Counted from the stretch's first letter, positions 1-9,308 are shown. The stretch: 64,000 nt of DNA from Viridibacterium sediminicola (GCF_039631295.1 NZ_JBDIVE010000003.1:354755-418754); one strand, 5' to 3'. The notes: generated by a model from the letters alone, not told the origin. Program-made: numbers and translations.

Positions 1-749
1 CGGCGCGCGTACCAGTCCTCGCCTTTGTGTTTGGCCAGCTCGGCCATCAGCACCAGCGGCGCCAGCGCAAAGTTGTGATAGTGCAGGGCCATGCCGGCTC
101 GATCCATTTCCATCGGCAGGCTGCCATCGTCGGCGATGTCGTCCAGCGCCTTGTCGAACACCGCGCGCGCTTTGATGAGATGCGCAGCGCTGTCGGTGGC
201 GACCGCCGTGCCCATCACCGCCAGACCGACCCAGTAGTAATGATTGTTGCGCTTGTGCTTGGGCGAATCGAACAGCGCCAGGGACTGATCGGCGATGTCC
301 TGCATCCAGGCCGCGATGTGTTGCGCCTGCTCGGGCGTGGCCAGCTCGCGTACCTTGAGATAGGCCAGCGACAGGCCGGCGAGCAGCCATTTGCGTTCGA
401 ACTGCGCCTGCGTATCGCCGCGCCCGTTGATCATCCTGCCCTGCAGCGCGCCGCCTGTAGCCCAGGCGTCGAGCCAGCTGATCGCGCAGCGGCCCGCTTC
501 GTCATCGCGCTTGTCGATGCGCTGGTCCGCCAGTGCCGCGACCTTGCGCAGATAGTCTTCGAGCGGCTTGATGTTGTCGTGGTATTGCTTTTCGAGCGCC
601 TTGTCGATCAGCGAATGATGTTCGTCGGTATAGAAAGAGTTGGCCTCGATGTCGCGGATCGGCGCCGGGGCCGCCGGGCAGGCTGCGCGGGCGAAAAGGG
701 GCAGCAGCAGGGGCAGCAGGACAAGCAGGCGGGCGAGGAGGCGCAGCAT
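1..749 (-). CDS. Alginate lyase (AlgL family), 3' end outside window
   Basis: Periplasmic polysaccharide lyase that cleaves alginate-type mannuronan by beta-elimination. The first 249 residues are visible; the C-terminus runs off the left edge, and the family is usually about 370 residues. A hydrophobic signal peptide (residues 1-23) precedes the alpha-barrel. The catalytic set known from the A1-III/AlgL family is present with the right spacing: N169-H170 in RNNHYYW, R217 in MDRAG and Y224 in ALHYHNF. The ATG at 749 is chosen because the signal peptide starts there. No alginate synthesis genes are visible, so a degradative or turnover role cannot be separated from a biosynthetic one. Confidence 0.85.
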   Translation of the reverse strand, partial: MLRLLARLLVLLPLLLPLFARAACPAAPAPIRDIEANSFYTDEHHSLIDKALEKQYHDNIKPLEDYLRKVAALADQRIDKRDDEAGRCAISWLDAWATGGALQGRMINGRGDTQAQFERKWLLAGLSLAYLKVRELATPEQAQHIAAWMQDIADQSLALFDSPKHKRNNHYYWVGLAVMGTAVATDSAAHLIKARAVFDKALDDIADDGSLPMEMDRAGMALHYHNFALAPLVLMAELAKHKGEDWYAR

Positions 750-1199
750 GGTGTGAATCCGCTTGGGCAGAGCGCTGATTGTCCTGGCAAGCGAGGTGTT
801 GTTGTGGGCAAATTCATCAGCATTGCGGGTCGTTTTACACATCTTGACGAGAATCCAATAGAAAGTTCTTGTGCTGGTGGCGTGTTTATGGAATGATGCG
901 CGGCCTTGTGCAATGCATCAGTCAATGCACAAGCTTTGTAGCATCGTCCCCAGCATGGCTCCCAAGGTATCAGATCGAGGAGCCGATCTTGCAGCCCGTC
1001 CTGCTGCACTTTCCGTCTGTTGGTCGATGTTGTGACCAACCTGGCATGCGCGATGAGATCGCATGCCGATGACGGAGCGCTTCATTCGCCTCCAGTCCGC
1101 ACGCGCCAGCAAGACGGCGCATGGAATGCTTTTGCCTATGCCTTTGCGGCATCGGTGATTGACGCGTTCGGGCTTGGCTGTGGCTGAAGTGATTTGCAC
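750..1199. other. Intergenic region between divergent genes
   Basis: About 450 bp with no convincing gene. It holds two inverted repeats: TTGTGCA/TGCACAA (906-932) and GGCATGCG/CGCATGCC (1043-1067, 9-nt loop). It must carry the promoters for the alginate lyase (minus) and the RNA helicase (plus); helicase genes of this type often have a structured leader, but nothing here proves one. Confidence 0.4.
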
Positions 1200-2942
1200 A
1201 TGAACGACGTAGTTAACAATACAGAAAACACCTCCCCCGAGCTGGCTGCCCCGGCAGTTGAAAACGGTTTTGCTGCTTTTGGTCTGGCCCAGCCTCTGCT
1301 GCGCGCCATCGAATCCCTGGGTTTCACGCAACCGACGCCGGTGCAGCGCGAATCGATTCCTGCTGCCATGAAGGGCGGCGACTGGATGGTCAGCGCGCAA
1401 ACCGGTAGCGGCAAGACCGCCGCCTTCCTGCTGCCGACCATCAACATCCTGCTCAGCGAAGCCAATACCAAGCTCAACACTTTCCTCGGCCCGCGCATCC
1501 TGGTGCTGTGCCCGACGCGCGAACTGGCTGCCCAGGTCGCTGCGGATGCCATCAATATCGTGCGTCATGCACGTGGCGTGCGTATCGCCACCGTTGTCGG
1601 CGGCATGCCTTTCGGTAAGCAGATTGCAGCGCTCAAGGGCGCTTCGGTGGTGATTGCCACGCCGGGTCGCCTGCTCGACCTCGCCAACCGCCGCCAGATC
1701 CGCCTCGACCACGTCGCCAGCCTGATCGTCGACGAAGCCGACCGCATGCTTGACCTGGGCTTCTCCGAAGATCTGGAAGCGATCCACAAGCTGTGCGAAG
1801 CGCGTTCGCAAACCCTGATGTTCTCGGCCACTTTCGCGCCGCGCATCATGCAGCTGGCTGCGCGCCTGATGAACGAGCCGGGCCGTCTGGAACTGGCCTC
1901 GGCCGGTGACAAGCACGCCGACATCGCGCAAACCCTGCACTGGGTCGATGGCTTCTCGCACAAGCGCAAGCTGCTCGACCATTGGCTGCGTGACACCACC
2001 ATCGATCAAGCCATCGTGTTCACCAGCACCCAAGCTGATGCTGACACCCTGGCAGGCGAACTCGAAGCCGAGGGCCATAGCGCTGCGGCCCTGCACGGCG
2101 CGATGCCGCAAGCGGTGCGTAATCGCCGCCTGAAGAGCCTGCGTGACGGCCGCATCCGCGTGCTGGTGGCTACCGACGTTGCCGCGCGCGGCATCGACGT
2201 GCCGACGATCAGCCACGTGATCAATTTCGGCCTGCCGATGAAGGCCGAAGACTATGTGCACCGTATCGGCCGTACCGGCCGTGCCGGTCGCAGTGGCGTG
2301 GCGGTGACGCTGGCCGAGTACCGCGACCGTCCGAAAGTGATGGCCATCGAGCGTTACACCCAACAGCGCTTCAACCCCAGCGTGATCGCCGGTCTGGAAC
2401 CGCAACCGCCGAAGCGTCGTGAGCCGCGTGATGGCGCACCGCGTCGTAGTTTCGGTGATGCACCGCGCAGCTTTGGCGACGCACCGCGTCGTGACTTCGC
2501 CGACCGTCCGCGTCGTGATTTTGGCGATGCGCCGCGTCGCCCGTTCAACGACTCGCAAGCCCCGCGCCGCTTTGAAGATCGCGCACCGCGTTCGTTTGAC
2601 GATGCTGCGCCGCGCAGCTTCGGCGATGCACCGCGCCGTCCCTTCAATCCGGATGCACCGCGTCGCAGCTTTGGCGATGCGCCGGCCCGTTCGTTCAGCG
2701 ATGCACCGCGTCGTGAATTCTCGGATCGTCCGCGTCGTGACTTCGGCGATGCGCCGCGTCGCAGCTTCAGCGATGCACCGCGTCCTGCCGGCGACAGTCG
2801 TCCGGTCGATTCGCGTCCGCGCTTCAATGCGGGCTCGGCCGACAGCCGTCCTGCTGCACGTCCTGCGGCGGATTCGCGTCCGGCGCCGCGTCGTGATGGC
2901 GAGCGCAGCAACTTTTCGCGTTCGCGTCGCGATGAGCGTTGA
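1200..2942 (+). CDS. DEAD-box ATP-dependent RNA helicase, RhlE-like, with repetitive Arg-rich tail
   Basis: RNA helicase of 580 residues for rRNA or mRNA remodelling. All core motifs are visible: Q motif (GFTQPTPVQ), motif I AQTGSGKT, DEAD in VDEADRMLDLGF, SAT in MFSATF and HRIGRTGR. The two RecA domains end near residue 390. The last roughly 170 residues are a low-complexity tail of repeated units such as APRRSFGDAPRR, basic and aromatic, of the kind that binds RNA or drives condensation. The ATG at 1200 is preferred to a TTG two codons upstream. A strong hairpin terminator follows. RhlE is the best subfamily guess; a CsdA/SrmB-type role cannot be excluded. Confidence 0.92.
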   Translation: MNDVVNNTENTSPELAAPAVENGFAAFGLAQPLLRAIESLGFTQPTPVQRESIPAAMKGGDWMVSAQTGSGKTAAFLLPTINILLSEANTKLNTFLGPRILVLCPTRELAAQVAADAINIVRHARGVRIATVVGGMPFGKQIAALKGASVVIATPGRLLDLANRRQIRLDHVASLIVDEADRMLDLGFSEDLEAIHKLCEARSQTLMFSATFAPRIMQLAARLMNEPGRLELASAGDKHADIAQTLHWVDGFSHKRKLLDHWLRDTTIDQAIVFTSTQADADTLAGELEAEGHSAAALHGAMPQAVRNRRLKSLRDGRIRVLVATDVAARGIDVPTISHVINFGLPMKAEDYVHRIGRTGRAGRSGVAVTLAEYRDRPKVMAIERYTQQRFNPSVIAGLEPQPPKRREPRDGAPRRSFGDAPRSFGDAPRRDFADRPRRDFGDAPRRPFNDSQAPRRFEDRAPRSFDDAAPRSFGDAPRRPFNPDAPRRSFGDAPARSFSDAPRREFSDRPRRDFGDAPRRSFSDAPRPAGDSRPVDSRPRFNAGSADSRPAARPAADSRPAPRRDGERSNFSRSRRDER

Positions 2943-2989
2943 TTGAATCGATTGACCGGCCGCCTTCGCGCGGCTGATCGCCCGAAGTG

Positions 2990-3026
2990 AAAACGGCGTG
3001 ACCTCGCAAGAGGCCACGCCGTTTTT
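2990..3026. terminator. Bidirectional rho-independent terminator
   Basis: Long stem AACGGCGTG/CACGCCGTT continued by CCTC-GCAA-GAGG with a GCAA tetraloop, with A-run on the left and T-run on the right. It lies between the convergent helicase and folA genes and can serve both strands. Confidence 0.9.
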
Positions 3027-3041
3027 GTTTGGGCGGATGTT

Positions 3042-3542
3042 TTAAAGCGCTTTGCGCGTCAGCACGCAGGTCTCGAAAGCGTGCTCATTGAAGGCGTCAG
3101 CCGCCTGCTGCTGGACGATGCGCTCTTCCCAGGCCTGGGCGTCGAGCGGCGGGAAAAAGGCATCGCCCTCCGGTGTGCAATGCACACGGGTGAGGTGGAT
3201 TTCGCTGGCAAGTGGCAGCGCCAGGGCGTAGATCTGCTCGCCACCGATCACGAACAGCGCAGCCTCGTCGGCACACAGGGCCAGCGCTGCGTCGAGTGAA
3301 GCTACCGTCTCGGCGCCTTCGGCGACAAAGTCCGGCTGGCGTGTGATGACGATATTGCGCCGCTGCGGCAGCGGGCGACCGACCGACTCCCAGGTCTTGC
3401 GCCCCATGATCACCGGGTGGTTGAGCGTGGTCGCGCGAAAGTAGCGCATGTCCTCGCGCAGCCGCCACAGCAGCGCATTGTCGCGACCGATCACGCCGTT
3501 GTCGGCGGCGGCGACGATGAGTTTGATCTGCGCGCCGCTCAT
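3042..3542 (-). CDS. folA: Dihydrofolate reductase
   Basis: Reduces dihydrofolate to tetrahydrofolate with NADPH in the cytoplasm. The 166-residue length fits chromosomal DHFR. Visible motifs are the N-terminal IVAAADNGVIGRDNALLW, the acidic active-site region REDMRYF, the NADPH-binding MGRKTWESVGRPLPQR and the C-terminal FVIGGEQIY. The start overlaps the thyA stop (ATGA overlap), so the two are translationally coupled: ThyA produces the dihydrofolate that FolA recycles. Confidence 0.97.
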   Translation of the reverse strand: MSGAQIKLIVAAADNGVIGRDNALLWRLREDMRYFRATTLNHPVIMGRKTWESVGRPLPQRRNIVITRQPDFVAEGAETVASLDAALALCADEAALFVIGGEQIYALALPLASEIHLTRVHCTPEGDAFFPPLDAQAWEERIVQQQAADAFNEHAFETCVLTRKAL

Positions 3543-4333
3543 ACGGCAATCGGCGCCGCAATGCCCGGATGCGGCTCGTAGCCGCTGAGCGTGAAGTCCT
3601 CGAAGCGGAAGCCGAAGATGTCGCGCACCGCCGGGTTGAGCGTCATCGTCGGCAGCGCGCGGAAGTCACGCGAGAGCTGCAGGCGCGCCTGATCGAGGTG
3701 GTTCAGGTATAGATGCGCGTCGCCCAGGGTATGCACGAATTCGCCCGGCTGCAGATCGCAGACCTGGGCCACCATCAGGGTCAATAAAGCATAGCTGGCG
3801 ATGTTGAAGGGCACGCCGAGGAAGATGTCGGCGCTGCGCTGGTAGAGCTGGCAGGAGAGCTTGCCGTCGGCAACATAGAACTGGAACAGCGCGTGGCAGG
3901 GCGGCAGGGCCATGCGTGATACTTCGGCCGGATTCCAGGCGCTGACCAGGTGACGGCGCGAGTCCGGATTCTTCTTCAGCCCCTCGATCAGCTGACTGAT
4001 CTGGTCGATAACCTGGCCGTCAGGCGTCTCCCAGCGTCGCCACTGCTTGCCATAAACGGGCCCCAGGTCGCCGTTTTCGTCCGCCCATTCGTCCCAGATC
4101 GAGACGCCGTTCTCCTTGAGGTAACGGATATTGGTATCGCCCTGCAGGAACCACAGCAACTCGTGGATGATCGAGCGCAGGTGCAGCTTCTTGGTGGTCA
4201 GCAGCGGAAAGCCGGCGGCCAGGTCGAAGCGCATCTGCCAGCCGAATACCGACAAGGTGCCGGTGCCGGTGCGGTCGGTTTTGCGGTGCCCGTGTTCGAG
4301 CACGTGGCGCATGAGTTCATGGTACTGGCGCAT
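3539..4333 (-). CDS. thyA: Thymidylate synthase
   Basis: Methylates dUMP to dTMP using methylene-tetrahydrofolate. The protein is 264 residues, exactly the usual length, when started at MRQYHELMRHV; a longer reading frame upstream lacks family similarity. An AGGAAA ribosome-binding site sits just before this ATG. The catalytic Cys is in PPCHALFQFYV, the phosphate-binding Arg in LYQRSAD, and the folate-binding region is PFNIASYALL. First gene of a two-gene operon with folA. Confidence 0.97.
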   Translation of the reverse strand: MRQYHELMRHVLEHGHRKTDRTGTGTLSVFGWQMRFDLAAGFPLLTTKKLHLRSIIHELLWFLQGDTNIRYLKENGVSIWDEWADENGDLGPVYGKQWRRWETPDGQVIDQISQLIEGLKKNPDSRRHLVSAWNPAEVSRMALPPCHALFQFYVADGKLSCQLYQRSADIFLGVPFNIASYALLTLMVAQVCDLQPGEFVHTLGDAHLYLNHLDQARLQLSRDFRALPTMTLNPAVRDIFGFRFEDFTLSGYEPHPGIAAPIAV

Positions 4334-4495
4334 GGATTTCCTGTTGCAGTGCGGTAGTCGTTGACTTGGCTTAAGCCTCGATTCTAACGCGGATGACTTA
4401 TCGCACAGAGTGTGACGAACGGTCTTGGCATTCGGCATTCTGTCGGTAAAATAAATTCGACAAAACAAACAAAATCAATACTGAGGGGAGCTGCA

Positions 4496-5986
4496 GTGTT
4501 GTCGATGAGCGATCTGACGCGAGGCGTAACCCGCCCGCCGGTGTCACCTGAAGGAGCGGGCTTGGCAAGTCCGCTGCTGGTGCTTCAGCACATGGACCCC
4601 AACCAGGCCCTGCAGCAGGTTGTCGGCCAGGTGCACGCCGCCCGTGCGCGTAGCGATCTCCCTCACGCCGCGCGTCTGCGCCACATTTTCGAACTCGACA
4701 AAGCCGTGCAGCGTCAGGCGCGTACCGCGCTGGAACGTTATCTGAGCCTCAGCGCTACGCTCTCGCCGGCGCGGCATGGGCTGTGGCAGATCGTGCGCCG
4801 TTGCTGGGGCGAGCTGTTCGAGACCTACGCCGAGAGCCTGATGGCGGTGGAGGCCGACACCGAGGCTCTGGCGCGCAGCGAGATCGCCGAGCTGTCGATC
4901 CGTGCCATCCGTGCCGGCACCCAGTGCATCAAGTGGGATGCCTTCCAGCACGGCCCGATCCAGCCCAATACCTGGGCGGTGCTCAACCAGGCTTACCGGC
5001 TGGCGCTGCTGGCCGATGTGGCGCAGCGCAATGTCCAGCTGCGCAGCGACCGCGGGACCGAATCCACGGTCGAGCGCGAATACCTGCGTGCGCTGGCTTT
5101 CAACAGTCTGGGTGTCGATCAGCTTGATGCCTTCCGCCTGGAAGTCTCCTCGCGCCTGATCCAGTATGTGCTGCCCTATCTTGAGCTGACCGAGCACGCC
5201 GATGCCGCCAGCTTGCAATGGGTCGATCTGAGCGGTCCGGAAGCGCCCGCACGCCTCGTGCGGCGGCCCGCTACGCTTGGTCTGGCGCGCTTTTTCAGCG
5301 GCACGGTGGCCTCCGGTCCGCTGCAGGACATGCTGGAGCAAGTGGCCAGCGGCAAGATTCCGGCTCCCCTGATCAGTGCCGGTCAGGTCGATGCATCGGG
5401 TGGCAAGGTTGCCAGCGCGCTTTCGCACATGATCCGCTGCTGGTCGAGCGAGCCGCCGGTGCGTCGCCATCGCCGCCACCCCTTGCCCGGCACCATGCTG
5501 GTGGTGCCCGGCTTGCAGCAGTTTGCGTTGCGCCTCGCTGGCGATCCGCGCGCCCGCGCGCCGCATGCCTGGCAGCTGCAGGACGCCAGCTTGCAAGGCA
5601 TTGGCGCTGATGCGCGGCTCGACGAGGCCAGCGATCTGGCCGTTGGCACCTTGCTCGGCATGCACATGCCCGACAGCGCCACCTGGCGCGTCGGTGCAGT
5701 GCGCCGCGTCTGGCGCAGTACACCGGGCATGGGGCGTGTCGGGGTTGAGCTGCTCGGCGGCACGCCTGTTGCCGCCATGGCGGACGATGGCGCCGGAGAG
5801 CTCAGCGTGGTGGTGCTCGATGCGCCGCGGCGTGGCCAGCCGACCCGTGTGCTGGTGCCGGGTGCCGGCTTGCGCGCCAATACACCGATCTACCTGCTCG
5901 GCGCGGCGCCGCTCAAGCTCAGCCCGCTGAGCACCCTGGAGTACGGCACCGATCACGAGATCCGCATGTACCTGTGCGCTGGCTGA
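4496..5986 (+). CDS. Putative PilZ-domain-like cyclic di-GMP effector, function unknown
   Basis: Protein of about 496 residues without membrane segments. A mostly helical N-terminal region of about 320 residues is followed by a C-terminal segment with the two signatures of PilZ domains: an RRHRR arginine cluster (PVRRHRRHP) and, about 45 residues later, DASLQGIG matching D/NxSxxG, then a beta-rich stretch ending in MGRVGVELLGG. PilZ domains bind cyclic di-GMP through these residues. The GTG at 4496 follows AGGGGAG with 5-nt spacing and is preferred to ATG 4505. The N-terminal half is not recognised. A diguanylate cyclase is encoded elsewhere in the window at 45.9 kb. Confidence 0.6.
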   Translation: MLSMSDLTRGVTRPPVSPEGAGLASPLLVLQHMDPNQALQQVVGQVHAARARSDLPHAARLRHIFELDKAVQRQARTALERYLSLSATLSPARHGLWQIVRRCWGELFETYAESLMAVEADTEALARSEIAELSIRAIRAGTQCIKWDAFQHGPIQPNTWAVLNQAYRLALLADVAQRNVQLRSDRGTESTVEREYLRALAFNSLGVDQLDAFRLEVSSRLIQYVLPYLELTEHADAASLQWVDLSGPEAPARLVRRPATLGLARFFSGTVASGPLQDMLEQVASGKIPAPLISAGQVDASGGKVASALSHMIRCWSSEPPVRRHRRHPLPGTMLVVPGLQQFALRLAGDPRARAPHAWQLQDASLQGIGADARLDEASDLAVGTLLGMHMPDSATWRVGAVRRVWRSTPGMGRVGVELLGGTPVAAMADDGAGELSVVVLDAPRRGQPTRVLVPGAGLRANTPIYLLGAAPLKLSPLSTLEYGTDHEIRMYLCAG

Positions 5987-6105
5987 TCTGCTGACAAGGG
6001 CCGTGAACGGCTCTGAACGACCTTTATCATGCGTGGTTGGGGTCTGTTTCATCAATCGGTTACAATCGCGCCTTTGATTCGCGCCGAAAAGGCTTCCCCT
6101 TGTCT

Positions 6106-7074
6106 GTGAAAACTACTTTCCTCGATTTTGAGCAGCCGATTGCCGATCTTGAAAGCAAGATCGAAGAACTGCGTTTCGTGCAGGACGAGTCTGCTGTCGA
6201 CATCTCCGAAGAGATCTCGCGTCTGGAGGTCAAACGTCAGGCGCTGACCAAGGATATCTACGCCAAGCTCACGCCCTGGCAGATTGCCCAGGTGGCGCGC
6301 CATCCGCAGCGTCCCTACACATTTGATTATGTGCAGCACATGTTCACGGACTTCCAGGAGCTGCATGGCGACCGCTCCTTTGCCGATGACAAAGCCATTG
6401 TCGGCGGCCTGGCCCGATTCAATGGCCAGAGCTGCATGGTGATCGGCCACCAGAAGGGGCGCGACACCAAGGAAAAGATCCTGCGCAACTTCGGCATGCC
6501 GCGTCCCGAGGGCTACCGCAAGGCACTGCGCCTGATGAAGCTGGCTGAGAAGTTCGCCATTCCGGTGTTCACCTTTGTCGACACGCCGGGCGCCTATCCC
6601 GGCATCGATGCCGAAGAGCGCGGCCAGTCCGAGGCCATCGGCCACAATCTCTATGTCATGGCCGAGCTGCGCGTGCCGATCATCTCCACCATCATCGGTG
6701 AAGGCGGCTCCGGCGGCGCACTGGCGATTGCCGTCGCCGACCAGCAGTTCATGCTGCAATTCTCGACCTACTCGGTGATCTCACCCGAAGGTTGCGCCTC
6801 CATCCTCTGGAAGAGCGCCGACAAGGCCAATGAAGCGGCCGAAACCATGGGCATCACTGCTGCACGCCTGAAGTCCCTGGGTCTTATCGACAAGATCATC
6901 AACGAGCCCGTCGGCGGCGCCCACCGCGACCCGCGCGCCGTCGCCCAGACCCTCAAGCGCGCCCTGCAAGACACCCTCAAGCAGCTCAGCGAGCACTCGG
7001 TGGATGTGCTGCTGGAGAAGCGCTTTGAGCGTCTCATGGCCTATGGCAAGTACAAGGAAGTGAATACGGCATAA
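6106..7074 (+). CDS. accA: Acetyl-CoA carboxylase carboxyltransferase subunit alpha
   Basis: Alpha half of the carboxyltransferase that moves CO2 from biotin to acetyl-CoA, the first step of fatty-acid synthesis. 322 residues, as usual. The GTG start gives MKTTFLDFEQPI, the standard N-terminus in beta-proteobacteria; longer upstream reading does not fit. Conserved ELHGDRSFADD, GHQKGRDTKE, TPGAYPGI and IGEGGSGGALA are all present. The partner accD is not in the window. Confidence 0.97.
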   Translation: MKTTFLDFEQPIADLESKIEELRFVQDESAVDISEEISRLEVKRQALTKDIYAKLTPWQIAQVARHPQRPYTFDYVQHMFTDFQELHGDRSFADDKAIVGGLARFNGQSCMVIGHQKGRDTKEKILRNFGMPRPEGYRKALRLMKLAEKFAIPVFTFVDTPGAYPGIDAEERGQSEAIGHNLYVMAELRVPIISTIIGEGGSGGALAIAVADQQFMLQFSTYSVISPEGCASILWKSADKANEAAETMGITAARLKSLGLIDKIINEPVGGAHRDPRAVAQTLKRALQDTLKQLSEHSVDVLLEKRFERLMAYGKYKEVNTA

Positions 7075-7208
7075 AGCTACTGCGCGGGCCGATCTTGCGC
7101 TTCCGGTGCTCAACGTACTGAAGTACGTATCCGCTCCTCAGCGCAACCTCGACCCGCTCGCTACGCTTTCTGCCGCATTCATGCGCGGCCGCTTGTTTGA
7201 GTGGGTAG

Positions 7209-7235
7209 GGTGCAATAAGCGAAGCGCATTGCACC
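7209..7235. repeat. REP-like palindromic intergenic hairpin
   Basis: Perfect GGTGCAAT ... ATTGCACC inverted repeat around AAGCGAAGCGC, in the 240-bp gap before tilS. This GGTGCAAT-loop-ATTGCACC form is a recurrent intergenic element in many proteobacteria. No second copy was noticed in this window, so its repeat status rests on general knowledge. Confidence 0.45.
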
Positions 7236-7315
7236 GGCTGCCGCTGCATGCGCGTGATGACTCTTGTGGCGCCAAGGCGCGTGCTCTGCGGGAGGGCTTG
7301 TTTCGGTCTGTTGCC

Positions 7316-8656
7316 ATGCACATCTCACCACTTCCCGACCAACTCAGCCAAACCCTGCAGCCCTATGCAGGCCAGCGTTTGTGCGTGGGTTTCAGCGGCG
7401 GGCTGGATTCTTCGGTTCTCTTGCATTTGCTGGCCCAGCTGGCGCCGGTCGTGGGTTTTCAGCTGTCTGCGTTGCATGTGCATCATGGTTTAAGTGCGCA
7501 GGCGGATGACTGGGCGGCGCATTGCGAGCGCGTTGCGGCGTCCTTGGGCGTGCCGCTTGTCGTGCGTCGCGTGAGCGTGGCGCGTGCGGGCAAGGGGCTG
7601 GAGGCGGCGGCGCGGGCGGCGCGGCATGCTGCGCTGGCGGAGCAGGACTGCGACTGGATCGTGCTCGCCCACCATCGCGGCGATCAGGCCGAAACACTGT
7701 TGCATCGATTGATGCGCGGCACGGGTGTGCAGGGTGCGGCGGGCATGCGGGCGGTGGACGTGGCGCGGCGCTTGTTGCGACCCTTGCTTGATGTGCCGCG
7801 CGCGGAGCTCCTGGCCTGGGCGCAGCAGGCGGGCATCGTCTGGATCGAGGACGACAGCAATACCGATCAGCGCTTCACGCGCAATTTCCTGCGGCACGAC
7901 ATCCTGCCGCGTCTCGATCAGCGTCAGCACGGCGTCGAAGCCAATCTGGCGCGCGCGGCCGGCTTGTTTGCCGAGTCAGCCGACTTGCTCGATGCGCTGG
8001 CGGCGGAAGATCTGCAGCGTTTGCAGTTCGGCCAGCCAGGTTCGCGCAGCGCTTTGCGCGCCTTGGGGGCGCCGCGCGCGCGCAATCTGCTGCGTCACCT
8101 GCTCGCCCAGGCGGGCGAGGGGGCGCCGACGGCCGAGCGTCTGGGTGAAACGCTGGAGCAGTTGTCGTCTGCCGCTGCGGTGCGCCTGCCTTTTGCGCGG
8201 ATTGCGCTGTGCGCCTGGCGGGATGCGCTCTGGCAGGAGCCGGTCGCCTTGCCTTCGCCGCCACACAGCCTGCTCTGGTGCGGTGAAGCGGTTTTGCCCT
8301 GGGCCGGCGGCGAGCTGCGCTTTGTGCCGGCCAGCGGACCCGAGGCTCTGCGCATCGTGCCGAACGGCGCTTGCCGCATCCAGCCGCGCCAAGGCGGCGA
8401 GCAGCTGCGTGTGGAGCCGGCTGCGCCGCAGCGTGACTTCAAAACCCTGGCACAAGCGGCCGGCCTTGCGCCCTGGCAGCGCGATGTCCTGCCGTGTTTG
8501 TGGCAGGGCGAGCACTTGCTGTGGATTGGCGCGCTCGGTGCGGATGCGGCAGCCCGCTGCGCGCCTGGCGAAGCGGGCTGGCAGCTGAGCTGGCAGCCCG
8601 CTGTCTGCTCTACATCGGCCACACGGCCAGCAGCAGCGGCAGGCACAGCGAAGTGA
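7316..8656 (+). CDS. tilS: tRNA(Ile)-lysidine synthetase
   Basis: Converts C34 of the CAU-anticodon tRNA-Ile to lysidine so that it reads AUA. The N-terminal PP-loop ATP-pyrophosphatase motif SGGLDSS is clear (GFSGGLDSSVLL), followed by HVHHGLSAQADDW and AHHRGDQAETLLHRLMRGTG. 446 residues with a C-terminal TilS domain. The ATG at 7316 fits the usual N-terminus; no strong ribosome-binding site is visible. The last 47 nt overlap the convergent lrgB gene, so the terminal residues are probably a read-on tail. Confidence 0.93.
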   Translation: MHISPLPDQLSQTLQPYAGQRLCVGFSGGLDSSVLLHLLAQLAPVVGFQLSALHVHHGLSAQADDWAAHCERVAASLGVPLVVRRVSVARAGKGLEAAARAARHAALAEQDCDWIVLAHHRGDQAETLLHRLMRGTGVQGAAGMRAVDVARRLLRPLLDVPRAELLAWAQQAGIVWIEDDSNTDQRFTRNFLRHDILPRLDQRQHGVEANLARAAGLFAESADLLDALAAEDLQRLQFGQPGSRSALRALGAPRARNLLRHLLAQAGEGAPTAERLGETLEQLSSAAAVRLPFARIALCAWRDALWQEPVALPSPPHSLLWCGEAVLPWAGGELRFVPASGPEALRIVPNGACRIQPRQGGEQLRVEPAAPQRDFKTLAQAAGLAPWQRDVLPCLWQGEHLLWIGALGADAAARCAPGEAGWQLSWQPAVCSTSATRPAAAAGTAK

Positions 8657-9308
8657 AAATGCCGTTGAGGCTCATGCCCAGGCTGGCGAAGGCGCCCGCT
8701 TTGTGCGAGATGTGGAAAGCGCGCGAAGTGCCGATGCCGTGGGCGGCAAGGCCCATCGAAAAGCCCTGTACCGCTTCATCCCGCACGCGCAGCGCGCGCA
8801 ACAGGTATTCCGCAGTCATGGCGCCGAGGATGCCGGTGATCACCACCGCTGCCGCCGCAATGGAGGCATCGCCGCCGAGTTTCTCGGCCAGTGCCATGGC
8901 GATCGGGGTCGTCACGGACTTGGGCGAGAAACTCACCAGAACATGGGTCGGCAGACCAAACAGCTTGCCCAACAGCAGGGCCGAGATGATGCCGGTGAGA
9001 CCGCCAATCACCAGGGCGATGAGCAGCGGCCGCAGCATGCTGCGCACATGTGCCAGATTGGTATAGAGCGGCACCGCCAGCGCCACGGTGGCTGGCGCCA
9101 ACAACAAGTGGATGCCACGCACACTGTTCATATAGTCGGCGTAGGGTGTGTGCGTCAGCAGCAGCAGCGGGATCAGCAAGGCCATGCAGACCAGCAAGGG
9201 GTGCGACAAGGCGTTGTGCTGGCAAAAGGCATGAAAACGCGTGGCCAGCATGTAAGCCAGCAAGGTCATGGTCAGCCAGAACGCAGGGTGGACGAGGAGC
9301 GCTTTCAT
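8610..9308 (-). CDS. lrgB: LrgB/CidB family membrane protein
   Basis: Inner-membrane protein of the LrgB family (about 232 residues, six or seven hydrophobic segments) that works with LrgA/CidA in control of murein hydrolase activity and, in other bacteria, in transport of small organic acids. The signature region SFSPKSVTTPIAMALAEKLGG and GLAAHGIGTSRA are typical. Its start overlaps the end of the lrgA-like gene by 4 nt, showing one operon. Confidence 0.9.
   Translation of the reverse strand: MKALLVHPAFWLTMTLLAYMLATRFHAFCQHNALSHPLLVCMALLIPLLLLTHTPYADYMNSVRGIHLLLAPATVALAVPLYTNLAHVRSMLRPLLIALVIGGLTGIISALLLGKLFGLPTHVLVSFSPKSVTTPIAMALAEKLGGDASIAAAAVVITGILGAMTAEYLLRALRVRDEAVQGFSMGLAAHGIGTSRAFHISHKAGAFASLGMSLNGIFTSLCLPLLLAVWPM

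Noticed and set aside
918..3017. 699-codon open frame on the minus strand
   Set aside because: Lies antisense to the DEAD-box helicase; Arg/Thr-repetitive composition mirrors the helicase repeats and no domain is seen.
4544..6055. 503-codon minus-strand frame
   Set aside because: Antisense to the PilZ-like gene, which has a ribosome-binding site and recognisable motifs.
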